NCBI RefSeq assembly: GCF_003063505.1
Contig: NZ_NERW01000001.1
Location: 798,501 to 862,500 of the forward strand
Source of the DNA: Limnohabitans sp. T6-20
GTDB lineage: Bacteria > Pseudomonadota > Gammaproteobacteria > Burkholderiales > Burkholderiaceae_C
Reading direction: 5' to 3'
DNA length: 64,000 nucleotides
Part shown: positions 30,052-37,381 of the stretch, in pieces
Numbering within the stretch: the stretch's first letter is position 1
Layout: the number at the start of each line of letters is the position of its first letter
The notes under the pieces: generated by a model
Databases searched by the model: none
Told to the model about the DNA's origin: nothing
What the model saw: the letters and a program-made list of their open reading frames with translations, nothing else
Program-made: the position numbers and the translations under genes

Positions 30052-31770
30052 ATGCCGACCGTGAAGGTGCTTGGGCCTTTGCTGCTGGCCACGTTGGTTG
30101 GCCTGCCCATGTTGTGGGCGCTGTCGGTCGCGCTGGTGCAATTGCTGGACGCGCAAGCTTGGCAAGCCTTGTGGGCCGATCCGCAAACTCTGCGGGCTTG
30201 GGGCCTCACCTTGTGGACGGGTCTTGCTTCAACCGTTTTGGTCTGGTTAACGGTGGCACGCTTGTTGGCCAGTGGCTTCATCCGCCAACAACTGGGCCGC
30301 TGGCTGTTGCATGTGCCCGCCTTGTTGGCCACGCCGCACGCGGCCATGGCCATCGGGCTGGTGCTGTGGCTCTCGCCCAGCGGCTGGGCGCTGCGGCTGG
30401 TGTCGCCGGGTATCACTGGCTTTGACGCACCGCCGCCCTGGTTCACCACGCAAGACCCTTGGGGCCTGGGGCTCATCCTGGCGCTGTGGCTCAAAGAGGT
30501 GCCGTTTTTGCTGTGGGTGGCCGCCACCCAAATGCAGCGCGAAGACCTGCGCCGCCGCTGGCAAGCCGAATACGCCCTGGCCCAAACCCTGGGCCGCACC
30601 CCCGCGCAAGCCTTTGCGCAAATCATCTGGCCGCAACTGGCCCCGCGCTTGCGCTGGCCGCTGCTGGCGGTGCTGGCCTATGGCCTCACGGTGGTCGATA
30701 TGGCGCTCATCATCGGCCCCGCCACGCCGCCCACTTTGGCGGTGCTGGCCTGGCAATGGCTGAGCGATGCCGACCTGCTCACGCAATCACAAGGCGTGGC
30801 GGCGGCGGGGTGGTTGACGGGCACGGTGTTGGTGGCGGGCGTGGTCACGGTGGTGGCTTTGCATACGCTCGCGGCCATGCGCCCATTCGCGAGCAGGGGC
30901 TCGCTCCCACTGAGTCAGCCGACTGATCGGGAGGGCTCGTTCCCACAGAAAAGCCCGACATGGGCTTTGCATTTTTGTAGGAGGCTGCCCCTGCAGCCGA
31001 ATGTCATGTGGACCACCCTCCTCACCACTTACGCCGCCATCTGGTTCGCCCTGACCGTGGGCAGTGTCTCAGGTGTATGGCCTTTCCCCCAAGTGTGGCC
31101 CGATCTGTGGACGCTGGGCGCCTGGCAACAAGTGGCCAGCAGCGCGCACACGGTGTGGACCACCTTGGGCCTGGGCGTGGCGTCGGCCAGTGTGTCTTTG
31201 TTGTGGTCGGTGGCTTGGCTGGAGCTGGCCCCGCGCCGTTGGCAGCAGGCCTTGCAACCCTGGTTCTTGTTGCCGCTGGTCTTGCCTTCGGTGCTGTGGG
31301 TGGTGGGCTTGTACAGCCTGGCGCTGCACACCCGCTTGGAGGGCCAATGGCTGGGCCTGAGCCTGGCGCACGCGGTCATGGTCTTGCCCTATGTGCTGCT
31401 GGCGCTGGTGCCCGCCTACCAAGCTGTTGACCCGCGCCAAGCCGCGCTGGTGGCCAGCTTGGGCCACGGCCGATGGGTGTATCTGTGGCGTGTGAAGTGG
31501 CCCTTGCTGAAACGCGCCATCGCCTCGGCTTGGGCCGTGGGCTTTGCGGTCAGCGTGGCGCAATACCTGCCCACGCTTTATGTGGGCGCGGGCCGCTTTG
31601 CCACCGTCACCACCGAAGCCGTCACCTTGGCTGCGGGCGCGCAGCGCTCGCTCATGAGCGCCTACGCCGCGCTGCAAATGCTCTTGCCCATCGCCGCCTT
31701 TGCGCTGGCCGCGTGGCTGGGCAGGCCCCGCCGATTTGAGAAGATCGCCCCCATGAAAGCCACACCATGA
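30052..31770 (+). CDS. ynjC: ABC transporter permease YnjC-like (fused double permease) with in-frame REP insertion
   Basis: A 572-residue inner-membrane protein made of two BPD-type permease halves, with the EAA loops ALAQTLGRTPAQAFAQIIWP and ALVASLGHGRWVYLWRVKWP. Between them, at about residues 278-317, the gene contains a REP-like repeat (30884-31003) of 120 bp. This adds 40 unusual residues ([10 protein letters not shown]... LPLQPNV) without breaking the frame. The insertion falls in the linker between the halves, so the protein may still work. The last four bases overlap ynjD as ATGA. Confidence 0.87.
   Translation: MPTVKVLGPLLLATLVGLPMLWALSVALVQLLDAQAWQALWADPQTLRAWGLTLWTGLASTVLVWLTVARLLASGFIRQQLGRWLLHVPALLATPHAAMAIGLVLWLSPSGWALRLVSPGITGFDAPPPWFTTQDPWGLGLILALWLKEVPFLLWVAATQMQREDLRRRWQAEYALAQTLGRTPAQAFAQIIWPQLAPRLRWPLLAVLAYGLTVVDMALIIGPATPPTLAVLAWQWLSDADLLTQSQGVAAAGWLTGTVLVAGVVTVVALHTLAAMRPFASRGSLPLSQPTDREGSFPQKSPTWALHFCRRLPLQPNVMWTTLLTTYAAIWFALTVGSVSGVWPFPQVWPDLWTLGAWQQVASSAHTVWTTLGLGVASASVSLLWSVAWLELAPRRWQQALQPWFLLPLVLPSVLWVVGLYSLALHTRLEGQWLGLSLAHAVMVLPYVLLALVPAYQAVDPRQAALVASLGHGRWVYLWRVKWPLLKRAIASAWAVGFAVSVAQYLPTLYVGAGRFATVTTEAVTLAAGAQRSLMSAYAALQMLLPIAAFALAAWLGRPRRFEKIAPMKATP
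30884..31003. repeat. REP-like repeat inserted in the ynjC reading frame
   Basis: CATTCGCGAGCAGGGGCTCG (then CTCCCA) at 30884-30909, a degenerate copy around 30925-30948, a hairpin AAAGCCC/GGGCTTT, and AGGAGGCTGCCCCTGCAGCC (then GAATG) ending at 31003. These are the same two half-elements as in the intergenic copies. The length is a multiple of three and there is no stop codon in the ynjC frame. Confidence 0.8.
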
Positions 31771-32513
31771 CCGACACCCCACAAGATGGCCTCTATCACG
31801 GAATGAACGACGGCATGAACGACGGCCTGCACGTTCACATCGAACGCTTGGGCAGCGCGCTTCATGCGCTGGTGAGCGGCCTGCGCCTAGACGTGCCGTC
31901 CGGCGAAATCCTCACGCTCATGGGCCCCAGCGGCTGTGGCAAAAGTTCGGTGCTCGCGGCCATAGCAGGCACGCTGGCCAGCGTGTCCGAAGGGCTGCAG
32001 CCCCTGCAATTGCAAGGCTCGGTGCAACTCAATGGGCGCGAACTCTCGCACCTGCCTACCCATCAACGCGGCGTGGGCCTGGTGTTTCAAGACGCCTTGC
32101 TTTTCCCGCACATGACGGTGGCCGAGAATCTGCTGTTTGCCGTGCCCGCCATTTCGACAAACGGCACCCGCAGCACCAACGCGCAGCGCCAAGCCCGCGT
32201 GCAACAAGCGCTGCAAGAAGCCGAGCTGATTGGCATGGGCAATCGCGACCCGTCCACGCTCTCGGGCGGGCAGCGTGCGCGTGTGGCGCTCATGCGCGCT
32301 TTGTTGGCCGAGCCGCAAGCGCTGCTGCTCGACGAGCCGTTTTCCAAACTCGACGCCGCCTTGCGCGCCCAGCTGCGCCCGTGGGTGTTTGCGCATGTGC
32401 GCGAGCGGCGCATCCCGGTGGTGCTGGTCACGCACGACGAACAAGACGTGGCCGACCCGCAGCGTGTGGTGCACTTGCGTGCCGCCACCGAAGAAAGTAT
32501 CCACCATGTTTGA
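31767..32513 (+). CDS. ynjD: ABC transporter ATPase YnjD-like
   Basis: A 248-residue ATPase with Walker A GPSGCGKSSV, Q-loop VFQDALLFPHMTVAENLL, signature LSGGQRARVALMRAL, Walker B LLLDEPFSKLD and the switch histidine in VTHDEQDV. It energises the YnjBC transporter. The start overlaps the ynjC stop by four bases and its end overlaps the next gene, so the operon is translationally coupled. Confidence 0.88.
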   Translation: MTDTPQDGLYHGMNDGMNDGLHVHIERLGSALHALVSGLRLDVPSGEILTLMGPSGCGKSSVLAAIAGTLASVSEGLQPLQLQGSVQLNGRELSHLPTHQRGVGLVFQDALLFPHMTVAENLLFAVPAISTNGTRSTNAQRQARVQQALQEAELIGMGNRDPSTLSGGQRARVALMRALLAEPQALLLDEPFSKLDAALRAQLRPWVFAHVRERRIPVVLVTHDEQDVADPQRVVHLRAATEESIHHV

Positions 32514-33111
32514 CCGCCACGCCCAAACCCTCTTGCGCCCCGCGCTGAACGCCGCCGCACGCGGCTTGGTTCGCGCAGGCTTCAGCGCCGACGCGTTGAC
32601 CTGGCTGGGCTTTGCCATCGGCATGGCCGCCGCCGTGGCCATTGCGCTGCAAGCGTGGTGGTGGGGCTTGGCGCTGCTGCTGGCATCGCGCCTGCTCGAC
32701 GGCCTGGACGGCAGCGTGGCCCGCCTGACCCAACCCACCGACGCAGGCGGCTTCCTGGACATTGCGCTCGACTTCGTGTTTTACGCCGCCATCCCCCTGG
32801 CCTTTGCGGTAGCCAACCCCGCCACCAACGCCCTGCCCGCCGCAGCCCTGCTGGCCAGCTTCATCGGCACCGGCAGCAGCTTTTTGGCGTTCGCCGCACT
32901 GGCCGAAAAACGCGGGCTTACGGACACCGCCTTGCCCGGCAAAAGCTTTTACTTCTTAGGCGGCCTGACCGAAGCCAGCGAGACCATCGCGGTGTTTGCT
33001 GCCATGTGCGTGTGGCCTGAACACTTTGGGGTGTTGGCTTATGGGTTTGCTGCGCTGTGCATGGTGACGACGGGGATGCGGATTGGTTGGGGGTATTGGA
33101 GGTTGGTGTGA
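32506..33111 (+). CDS. ynjF: CDP-alcohol phosphatidyltransferase family protein (YnjF-like)
   Basis: A 201-residue membrane enzyme with about five hydrophobic segments. The CDP-alcohol phosphotransferase motif D-G-x2-A-R-x(n)-G-x3-D-x3-D is visible as DGLDGSVARLTQ followed by GGFLDIALD. Enzymes of this family join a CDP-activated lipid to an alcohol. E. coli has the relative ynjF in the same neighbourhood. It overlaps the ynjD stop. A cassette-type GTTAGGC starts two bases after its stop codon, marking the left edge of the island. Confidence 0.85.
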   Translation: MFDRHAQTLLRPALNAAARGLVRAGFSADALTWLGFAIGMAAAVAIALQAWWWGLALLLASRLLDGLDGSVARLTQPTDAGGFLDIALDFVFYAAIPLAFAVANPATNALPAAALLASFIGTGSSFLAFAALAEKRGLTDTALPGKSFYFLGGLTEASETIAVFAAMCVWPEHFGVLAYGFAALCMVTTGMRIGWGYWRLV

Positions 33112-33159
33112 AGTTAGGCCTCCATGTGATCATCTTGGATGAGACAAATAGGCAAGGAC

Positions 33160-33228
33160 ATTTAACGTTTTACATTTGAGGTTTTGCGCAGCTTGTAGGG
33201 CAGCGTCCTCTCGATGGAAGGGTTAGAC
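33160..33228 (-). other. attC recombination site of cassette A (imperfect)
   Basis: Read on the minus strand it begins with GTCTAAC (33228-33222, RYYYAAC type), which includes the stop codon of the cassette gene, and ends with GTTAAAT (33166-33160, GTTRRRY type). CAT...GAGG pairs with CCTC...ATG with unpaired bases, as in attC hairpins. Its length, 69 bp, is typical. A further GCCTAAC-type half-site at 33113-33119, identical over ten bases (GTTAGGCCTC) with the end of the other attC, lies next to ynjF and suggests a truncated third site. Confidence 0.6.
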
Positions 33229-34047
33229 CACATGCTCAACATGACCATCTCCGTATTCGACTCTGTGTAGTCCATATGCGGCTTTCCCTTCGTCGTAGAA
33301 GATGACTATTCGCTTGACCCCTACGCTGTTTGCTTTGACGTCCGCTTGCAGGAACTCAACGACCTTCTGCAATCCCGAATGAACGATTTCGGTTTTAAGG
33401 CATGTGACTTGATCGCCCTTCGTCGGGACGATTCGAACCTCTACCTCTGCATCTTTGAAAAGAACAATCTGTACCAACTCAATCTTTACGCCTTTTGCGT
33501 TCAGTGGCTCGCGATAATTTTTGATGAGTGCGTCGAGTCTGGGAGCGATCTTCCGCTTGTATATGTCATCCCAAATGGGAGTGACGGCAAAAGCAATGAC
33601 GCTCCCGAGCACAGCCCACGCGATTGGCTCAGCCCCCTTTTTGATCCACTTCCCGACGGTTAAATCAGCGTCGGAGCAGAGTTCGGCCACAAGTTGCTCG
33701 TCGTTGTAGTGAGGGAACGGAAGGTAGATGAGCGCCGTTGCTGTGGAAGATTTTCGAAGCTCTTCCATTCCCGAAATGCTGAAACCTCCCAGCACATCTT
33801 CGACATCCCCTTCTTCAACGGATACGTCACCTATTAGGCGCCACTCGCCATGTATTTCCGTATCGGGGATAAGGCGAACGTTCTCAATGAAACCAGCAGT
33901 CTTCCTTGACATGTCGTGCTGCTGATGCAGTGGAGTGCGCTTGTCTCCCACATAGTCGCAGTAGCGCTGGAGGAACTCTCTCGTCAGCTTCTCCCCCTGA
34001 ATATCAACACGCGTCCCTCCGATGATTTGGTTTTCATACTTGCGCAC
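33223..34047 (-). CDS. Integron-cassette protein of unknown function (274 aa)
   Basis: Not recognised. It starts at a GTG with GAGGAG eight bases upstream and lies between two attC sites, as a cassette gene should. The N-terminal half includes GGTRVDIQGEKLTREFLQRY and TPLHQQHDMSRKTAGFIENV, loosely recalling prohead-protease-like folds. The middle has one hydrophobic segment, PIAWAVLGSVIAFAVTPIWD. The C-terminal half is a mixed alpha/beta region with charged residues. Base composition is clearly more AT-rich than the neighbours. A membrane-anchored enzyme or sensor is possible, but no catalytic site stands out. Confidence 0.6.
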   Translation of the reverse strand: MRKYENQIIGGTRVDIQGEKLTREFLQRYCDYVGDKRTPLHQQHDMSRKTAGFIENVRLIPDTEIHGEWRLIGDVSVEEGDVEDVLGGFSISGMEELRKSSTATALIYLPFPHYNDEQLVAELCSDADLTVGKWIKKGAEPIAWAVLGSVIAFAVTPIWDDIYKRKIAPRLDALIKNYREPLNAKGVKIELVQIVLFKDAEVEVRIVPTKGDQVTCLKTEIVHSGLQKVVEFLQADVKANSVGVKRIVIFYDEGKAAYGLHRVEYGDGHVEHVV

Positions 34048-34066
34048 TTTGGCTCCTCCTCATGTG

Positions 34067-34177
34067 GTCTAACGTTTGATCTAACCGGACCGTTGCGGCA
34101 TGTGGCTAAAGGCCCAGAATGAAATAGCGGGCCTTTAGCCACATGCCGCAACGGTCCGGTTGAGCGAATGGTTAGGC
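34067..34177 (-). other. attC recombination site of cassette B (long perfect hairpin)
   Basis: On the minus strand: GCCTAAC (34177-34171), a CATTCGCTCAACC arm, a long stem, GGTTAGATCAAAC, then GTTAGAC (34073-34067). This matches the R''-L''-L'-R' layout of the attC of aadA-type cassettes, in the same orientation as the genes. The inner stem is a perfect 33-bp inverted repeat (34083-34115 with 34129-34161) around a 13-base loop. R'' begins one base after the stop codon of the 34179-34574 gene. Confidence 0.85.
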
Positions 34178-34178
34178 C

Positions 34179-34574
34179 TCATTCAAAATGACGATAGAAC
34201 CTGCGCACACTGAACTTCGCGCCGTTAGGGCCTAAGGCCTCGACTTTCTCGCTCTGGATCTGGCGTTCTGCGATTAGCTCATCGACTGCCAAATTGGTGA
34301 CTTCAAAGTTCGGGTAGTACATGTTGTCGTAGATTTGATCGAAGGTCATTCCCTTTTCGTTCTTGGTAAGCAATGTCCAAATCTCTTCCTTGGACTTCTT
34401 TATTGCCCGGATCTCCGAAACTTCCTTGTAGGCCTGATACGAGCCGATAAGGACCATGAGAGATAGTGCGCCGGCAGTTACCGTCCAAAATCTAACCCGA
34501 GTTGCCGGAAATAGAATCGGTACAAGTGCGGCGATTGCAAGCGCCAAGCCTGCGATTGAAAGATAGCTATCCAT
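34179..34574 (-). CDS. Integron-cassette membrane protein of unknown function (131 aa)
   Basis: A small protein with two N-terminal membrane segments (YLSIAGLALAIAALVPILF and VRFWTVTAGALSLMVLIGSY). Its cytoplasmic tail of about 80 residues reads like a winged-helix or effector domain (EEIWTLLTKNEKGMTFDQIY, then AVDELIAERQIQSE). It is followed by a well-formed attC site. No family is recognised. Cassettes with small membrane proteins of unknown role are common. Its AT-rich composition supports transfer. Confidence 0.6.
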   Translation of the reverse strand: MDSYLSIAGLALAIAALVPILFPATRVRFWTVTAGALSLMVLIGSYQAYKEVSEIRAIKKSKEEIWTLLTKNEKGMTFDQIYDNMYYPNFEVTNLAVDELIAERQIQSEKVEALGPNGAKFSVRRFYRHFE

Positions 34575-35025
34575 TGAACTGGTCTATTTGAGTTTTATTC
34601 GTCGATTGCAAATGCTGCTGACCTTTGCGGCCTAACGTGCTGTAGACCGCAAAACCCGGTTGATACACCCGGTCCGTATCGATACATCTTTTTGTTGAAA
34701 TCGTTACAAGCGACTTGTGCCATGGGTTTCAGGCCAAGAGCTGTACGTGCATGCAGGTATAAATTTCAAGACCAAAACCGGCACCAATTCATTGCAACTT
34801 CCCTCTCGCACCATCCAGCGCAGCAGGCATGAAGCGCCCAACTATACCCAAATAAATACAAAAAATTAGCTACAAAACGCCTTTACGCGTAAACCCCATA
34901 AGCACCGCAAACCCACCTCTCAAGCTCAAACTAAAGCTGGGCTTAATCATTAACGCCCCCGCTGACCACTCCGCCCAAACGCCCCTCCGGCGAACCGCCA
35001 AAAACAACAATCAGCCCCCGCACAG
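34575..35025. other. Non-coding AT-rich stretch at the island's right part
   Basis: About 450 bases without a supported gene. A single GCCTAAC (34630-34636; GTTAGGC on the minus strand) marks the probable upstream cassette boundary, but I find no second core within the next 150 bases, so neither a complete attC nor an attI can be claimed. TTTGCGG/CCGCAAA forms a short hairpin around it. There is no integrase gene. Near 34860 there is a run resembling short Comamonadaceae repeats (AAAAAATTAGCTACAAAACG). Confidence 0.5.
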
Positions 35026-35337
35026 ATGACCGCCAACGCCTTCCACAACATCGCGCAAATTGAAACCAGCCTGTGGGAAGCCGCCGATCAGCTCCGTGCC
35101 AACTCCAACCTCACGGCCACCGAATATTCCATGCCGGTGTTGGGCGTGATTTTTTTGCGGCACGCCACCAACCGTTATCAGACCGCGCTGCAAGCCATTG
35201 AGGCCGCGCAGGCGGCGGGCATCATGCCCAAGCGCCCGCAGGTCAAGAGCGACTTCATCAAGCGCCGCGCATTGATGCTGCCCGAGGCCGCACACTATGA
35301 CGCTGTGCTTGACCCCCCGGGGATGGGGGCGTTGTAG
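35026..35337 (+). pseudogene. hsdM: Type I restriction-modification HsdM, N-terminal fragment
   Basis: The first 95 or so residues follow the HsdM N-terminal helical domain: NIAQIETSLWEAADQLRANS, TATEYSMPVLGVIFLRHATN, and FIKRRALMLPEAAHYDAVL. Then the frame ends after a few unrelated residues (PPGMGAL). The catalytic methyltransferase domain (NPPF motif), hsdS and hsdR are absent. It lies directly next to the type II system at 35377-37175 and seems to be the remains of a type I locus replaced or broken by it. Confidence 0.8.
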
Positions 35338-35376
35338 TTTTGAGGAATCTTGCGCCATCCAAGGCGCAGCAAGGCA

Positions 35377-36525
35377 TCAAGCCCTGCGTGCCTGCCGCGT
35401 GTTTTGTTGGCTTGACGAGTGGTTCAGTTCGGCAATGGGCAATAAAAGATGCCGGCTCAAATGTGTGACGACGGGCACCACCACCCCATCGCCCAAGAGG
35501 TGATAAGCCTCGTTGTACTTTTCGGGCAGTTTGTAGTCGTCGGGCAGGCCCATCAAACGAGCTGCTTCGCGAGATGAAATCAAGCGACTTTTGATGCTGT
35601 TGCCGTGAACCACCATGATGGTCTGCCTGCTGGAGCCACCACCTGGTGTGCGCAAACATCCGGCAATGCCGTCAAAGCGAACCTCTGCTCTTTGAACGCC
35701 GTCGCGTGTGCGTTTGTAAATGGTGCCCACGCGAGGCGAAGGCGATGCTTGAGCTGCAAGAACTTTTCTGCGGTGCAGAGGAGCCATCATGTCAAGCAGT
35801 TGCCGCGTTTCTTGCTCTGAATGCCATTGCACGCTTTGCGGATGGGTTTCAATCAAACTCTCAAGTGTGAGCAGGGGTTTCTCGTTTTGCGGGACCGACC
35901 ACCAACGCCATGCAGCTTTGGCCTCACCCGTCAAACGGTTGTGTGCTCGGATCATGGCGGCAGGGTGCCATGCGGGGTTGGGTGTGTTGGTGTGCGAGAA
36001 CTCGGGCAATTTCAGATCGGCATCGACCCCCACGATGAACAAGCGTGGCCTGGATTGGGGCAAAAAGTGAATGGCATCGATCAGCATGGCACCCACCAGG
36101 TAGCCTTGTGATGCGATGGCTTTGGCAATCAGTTCAAAGTCTTTCCCATCCCGCGAAGTGAGTGCGCCGAATACGTTTTCCAATACAACCATCTTGGGTT
36201 TCCGGCCTTCGGTCTGAAGGTCGCAGATCAGCTTCCAAAACCCCCAAAATGCACCTGAGCGTTCACCTTCAAGTCCGGCCCCATCACCCGCCAGTGAAAG
36301 GTCTTGGCAGGGAAATGAGCCCCATGCCATGGCGGCATTGGACGGAAGATCTTTGGCCTGCACGTCGTAAATGTCTTTGACTGAAAGATGTTCGCCACCC
36401 CAATTTGCTCGGTATGAATTCCCTTTGGTGGCACTGATGTCGTTGGCAAACAAGCACTGCCAATCCGAACCCAGGCCAGCCCGTGCCATACCGCCGCCAG
36501 CAAAAAATTCGTAAAAACTGTGCAT
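35377..36525 (-). CDS. DNA (cytosine-5-)-methyltransferase of a type II R-M system
   Basis: A complete C5 methyltransferase, 382 residues: motif I FFAGGGMARAGLG, motif IV with the catalytic Cys73 in GSFPCQDLSLAG, motif VI VVLENVFGAL, motif VIII SRPRLFIVGVD, a target recognition region, then motifs IX-X (SSREAARLMGLP, GDGVVVPVV). It should protect host DNA from the nuclease encoded just upstream. The ATG at 36525 is preferred over the GTG at 36534 because AGGTGA lies five bases before it. The target sequence cannot be read. Confidence 0.9.
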   Translation of the reverse strand: MHSFYEFFAGGGMARAGLGSDWQCLFANDISATKGNSYRANWGGEHLSVKDIYDVQAKDLPSNAAMAWGSFPCQDLSLAGDGAGLEGERSGAFWGFWKLICDLQTEGRKPKMVVLENVFGALTSRDGKDFELIAKAIASQGYLVGAMLIDAIHFLPQSRPRLFIVGVDADLKLPEFSHTNTPNPAWHPAAMIRAHNRLTGEAKAAWRWWSVPQNEKPLLTLESLIETHPQSVQWHSEQETRQLLDMMAPLHRRKVLAAQASPSPRVGTIYKRTRDGVQRAEVRFDGIAGCLRTPGGGSSRQTIMVVHGNSIKSRLISSREAARLMGLPDDYKLPEKYNEAYHLLGDGVVVPVVTHLSRHLLLPIAELNHSSSQQNTRQARRA

Positions 36526-36596
36526 GTTGATCACCTGATGCTGTCTATTTGTACAGTTATTTTAATTGCTACCGAGCTGCTTGTGTTGCGTGACTT

Positions 36597-37175
36597 TCAG
36601 CTCTCAGCACCGTCGTCCGAATAAGACACTGCCGATTTAACCAGCAAAGAGTGGTACTTGTTCAGGCGCTGAAAGTGTGCGTCCATAGCCCCGGCAATTT
36701 GCGTCGAGTTTTTCACAGCCAAAAAGTGACCCACGATTTGGGCGTAGTGGTTGGCTTGCCGTGGCAGGCGTTGCTCTGGTGTTTTTCGTTCAGAAATTTC
36801 TTTGTCTGACATCACTTGAACCTTGACGGCAGCCTTGGGAATGGGGGCTTTCTCTGGTGCGCGCGGCACCGTGCCGTTCATCAATTTCGACTTTTTATTG
36901 AAGTGGTGATAAAGGCGGTTTTCAGTGGGTGTGATGTCCTGAACATCGGCAATGGGATAGGCCCAAACATAGGCAATTTCCCACACATCAATTTGGCGGT
37001 TTGCAATGATGTCCGACCTGGCTGAAGTCAAGTGCCGCGATACGCGTGATCGGATGCCATCTTTGGATTGGCCGACATAAATCGGCACTTCATCCAAATC
37101 GCACAGTACATAGACGCCGGTGCTGGTTGGCAGTTCCTTCATCGCTTTTTTGCGAAAGGCAAAGTCTGTTGCCAT
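36597..37175 (-). CDS. GIY-YIG family nuclease, probable type II restriction enzyme
   Basis: A 192-residue protein with an N-terminal GIY-YIG domain: Gly20-Val-Tyr22, Tyr33-Val-Gly35, Arg42 in GIRSRVSRH, and the metal-binding glutamate in TPTENRLYHHF. GIY-YIG restriction enzymes such as Eco29kI and Cfr42I have this size and gene order, with the nuclease first and the C5 methyltransferase after it on the same strand. The start at 37175 has AGGAGG upstream; the frame extends to 37217. The methyltransferase start is 71 bp downstream of its stop. Confidence 0.8.
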   Translation of the reverse strand: MATDFAFRKKAMKELPTSTGVYVLCDLDEVPIYVGQSKDGIRSRVSRHLTSARSDIIANRQIDVWEIAYVWAYPIADVQDITPTENRLYHHFNKKSKLMNGTVPRAPEKAPIPKAAVKVQVMSDKEISERKTPEQRLPRQANHYAQIVGHFLAVKNSTQIAGAMDAHFQRLNKYHSLLVKSAVSYSDDGAES

Positions 37176-37318
37176 GGGAAAGCCTCCTGAAAATTTCTGA
37201 TTTTTATGAGATGGCATGGGTTATTTCCCCATGTTCATCCAAGTATCGCACTGTGTACATCGACTGACTTTGGCTGAAAGCGGGTTGTAGAACTGCCCCG
37301 CCACAGCATGCATTCTGG

Positions 37319-37381
37319 TGCGGTGAATCACTTCATAATTCACCGCAATATATGCGGTGAATAAGGCGCATAATCACCGCA
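37319..37381. promoter_or_regulatory. Four-copy operator TGCGGTGAA upstream of fic
   Basis: TGCGGTGAA occurs at 37319-37327 (+), 37339-37347 (-) and 37353-37361 (+), with a shorter TCACCGCA at 37374-37381 (-) that runs into the fic ATG. The middle pair forms a perfect 9-bp inverted repeat around ATATA. The alternating orientation and even spacing suggest cooperative binding of a repressor over the promoter and start codon. Confidence 0.7.

Noticed and set aside
33223..34047. Prophage prohead protease
   Set aside because: The resemblance is limited to short stretches, no phage genes are near, and the attC flanks explain the position.
34630..34636. attI site of an integron
   Set aside because: Only a single GTTAGGC core is present; there is no integrase gene and no second partial core that could be argued for.
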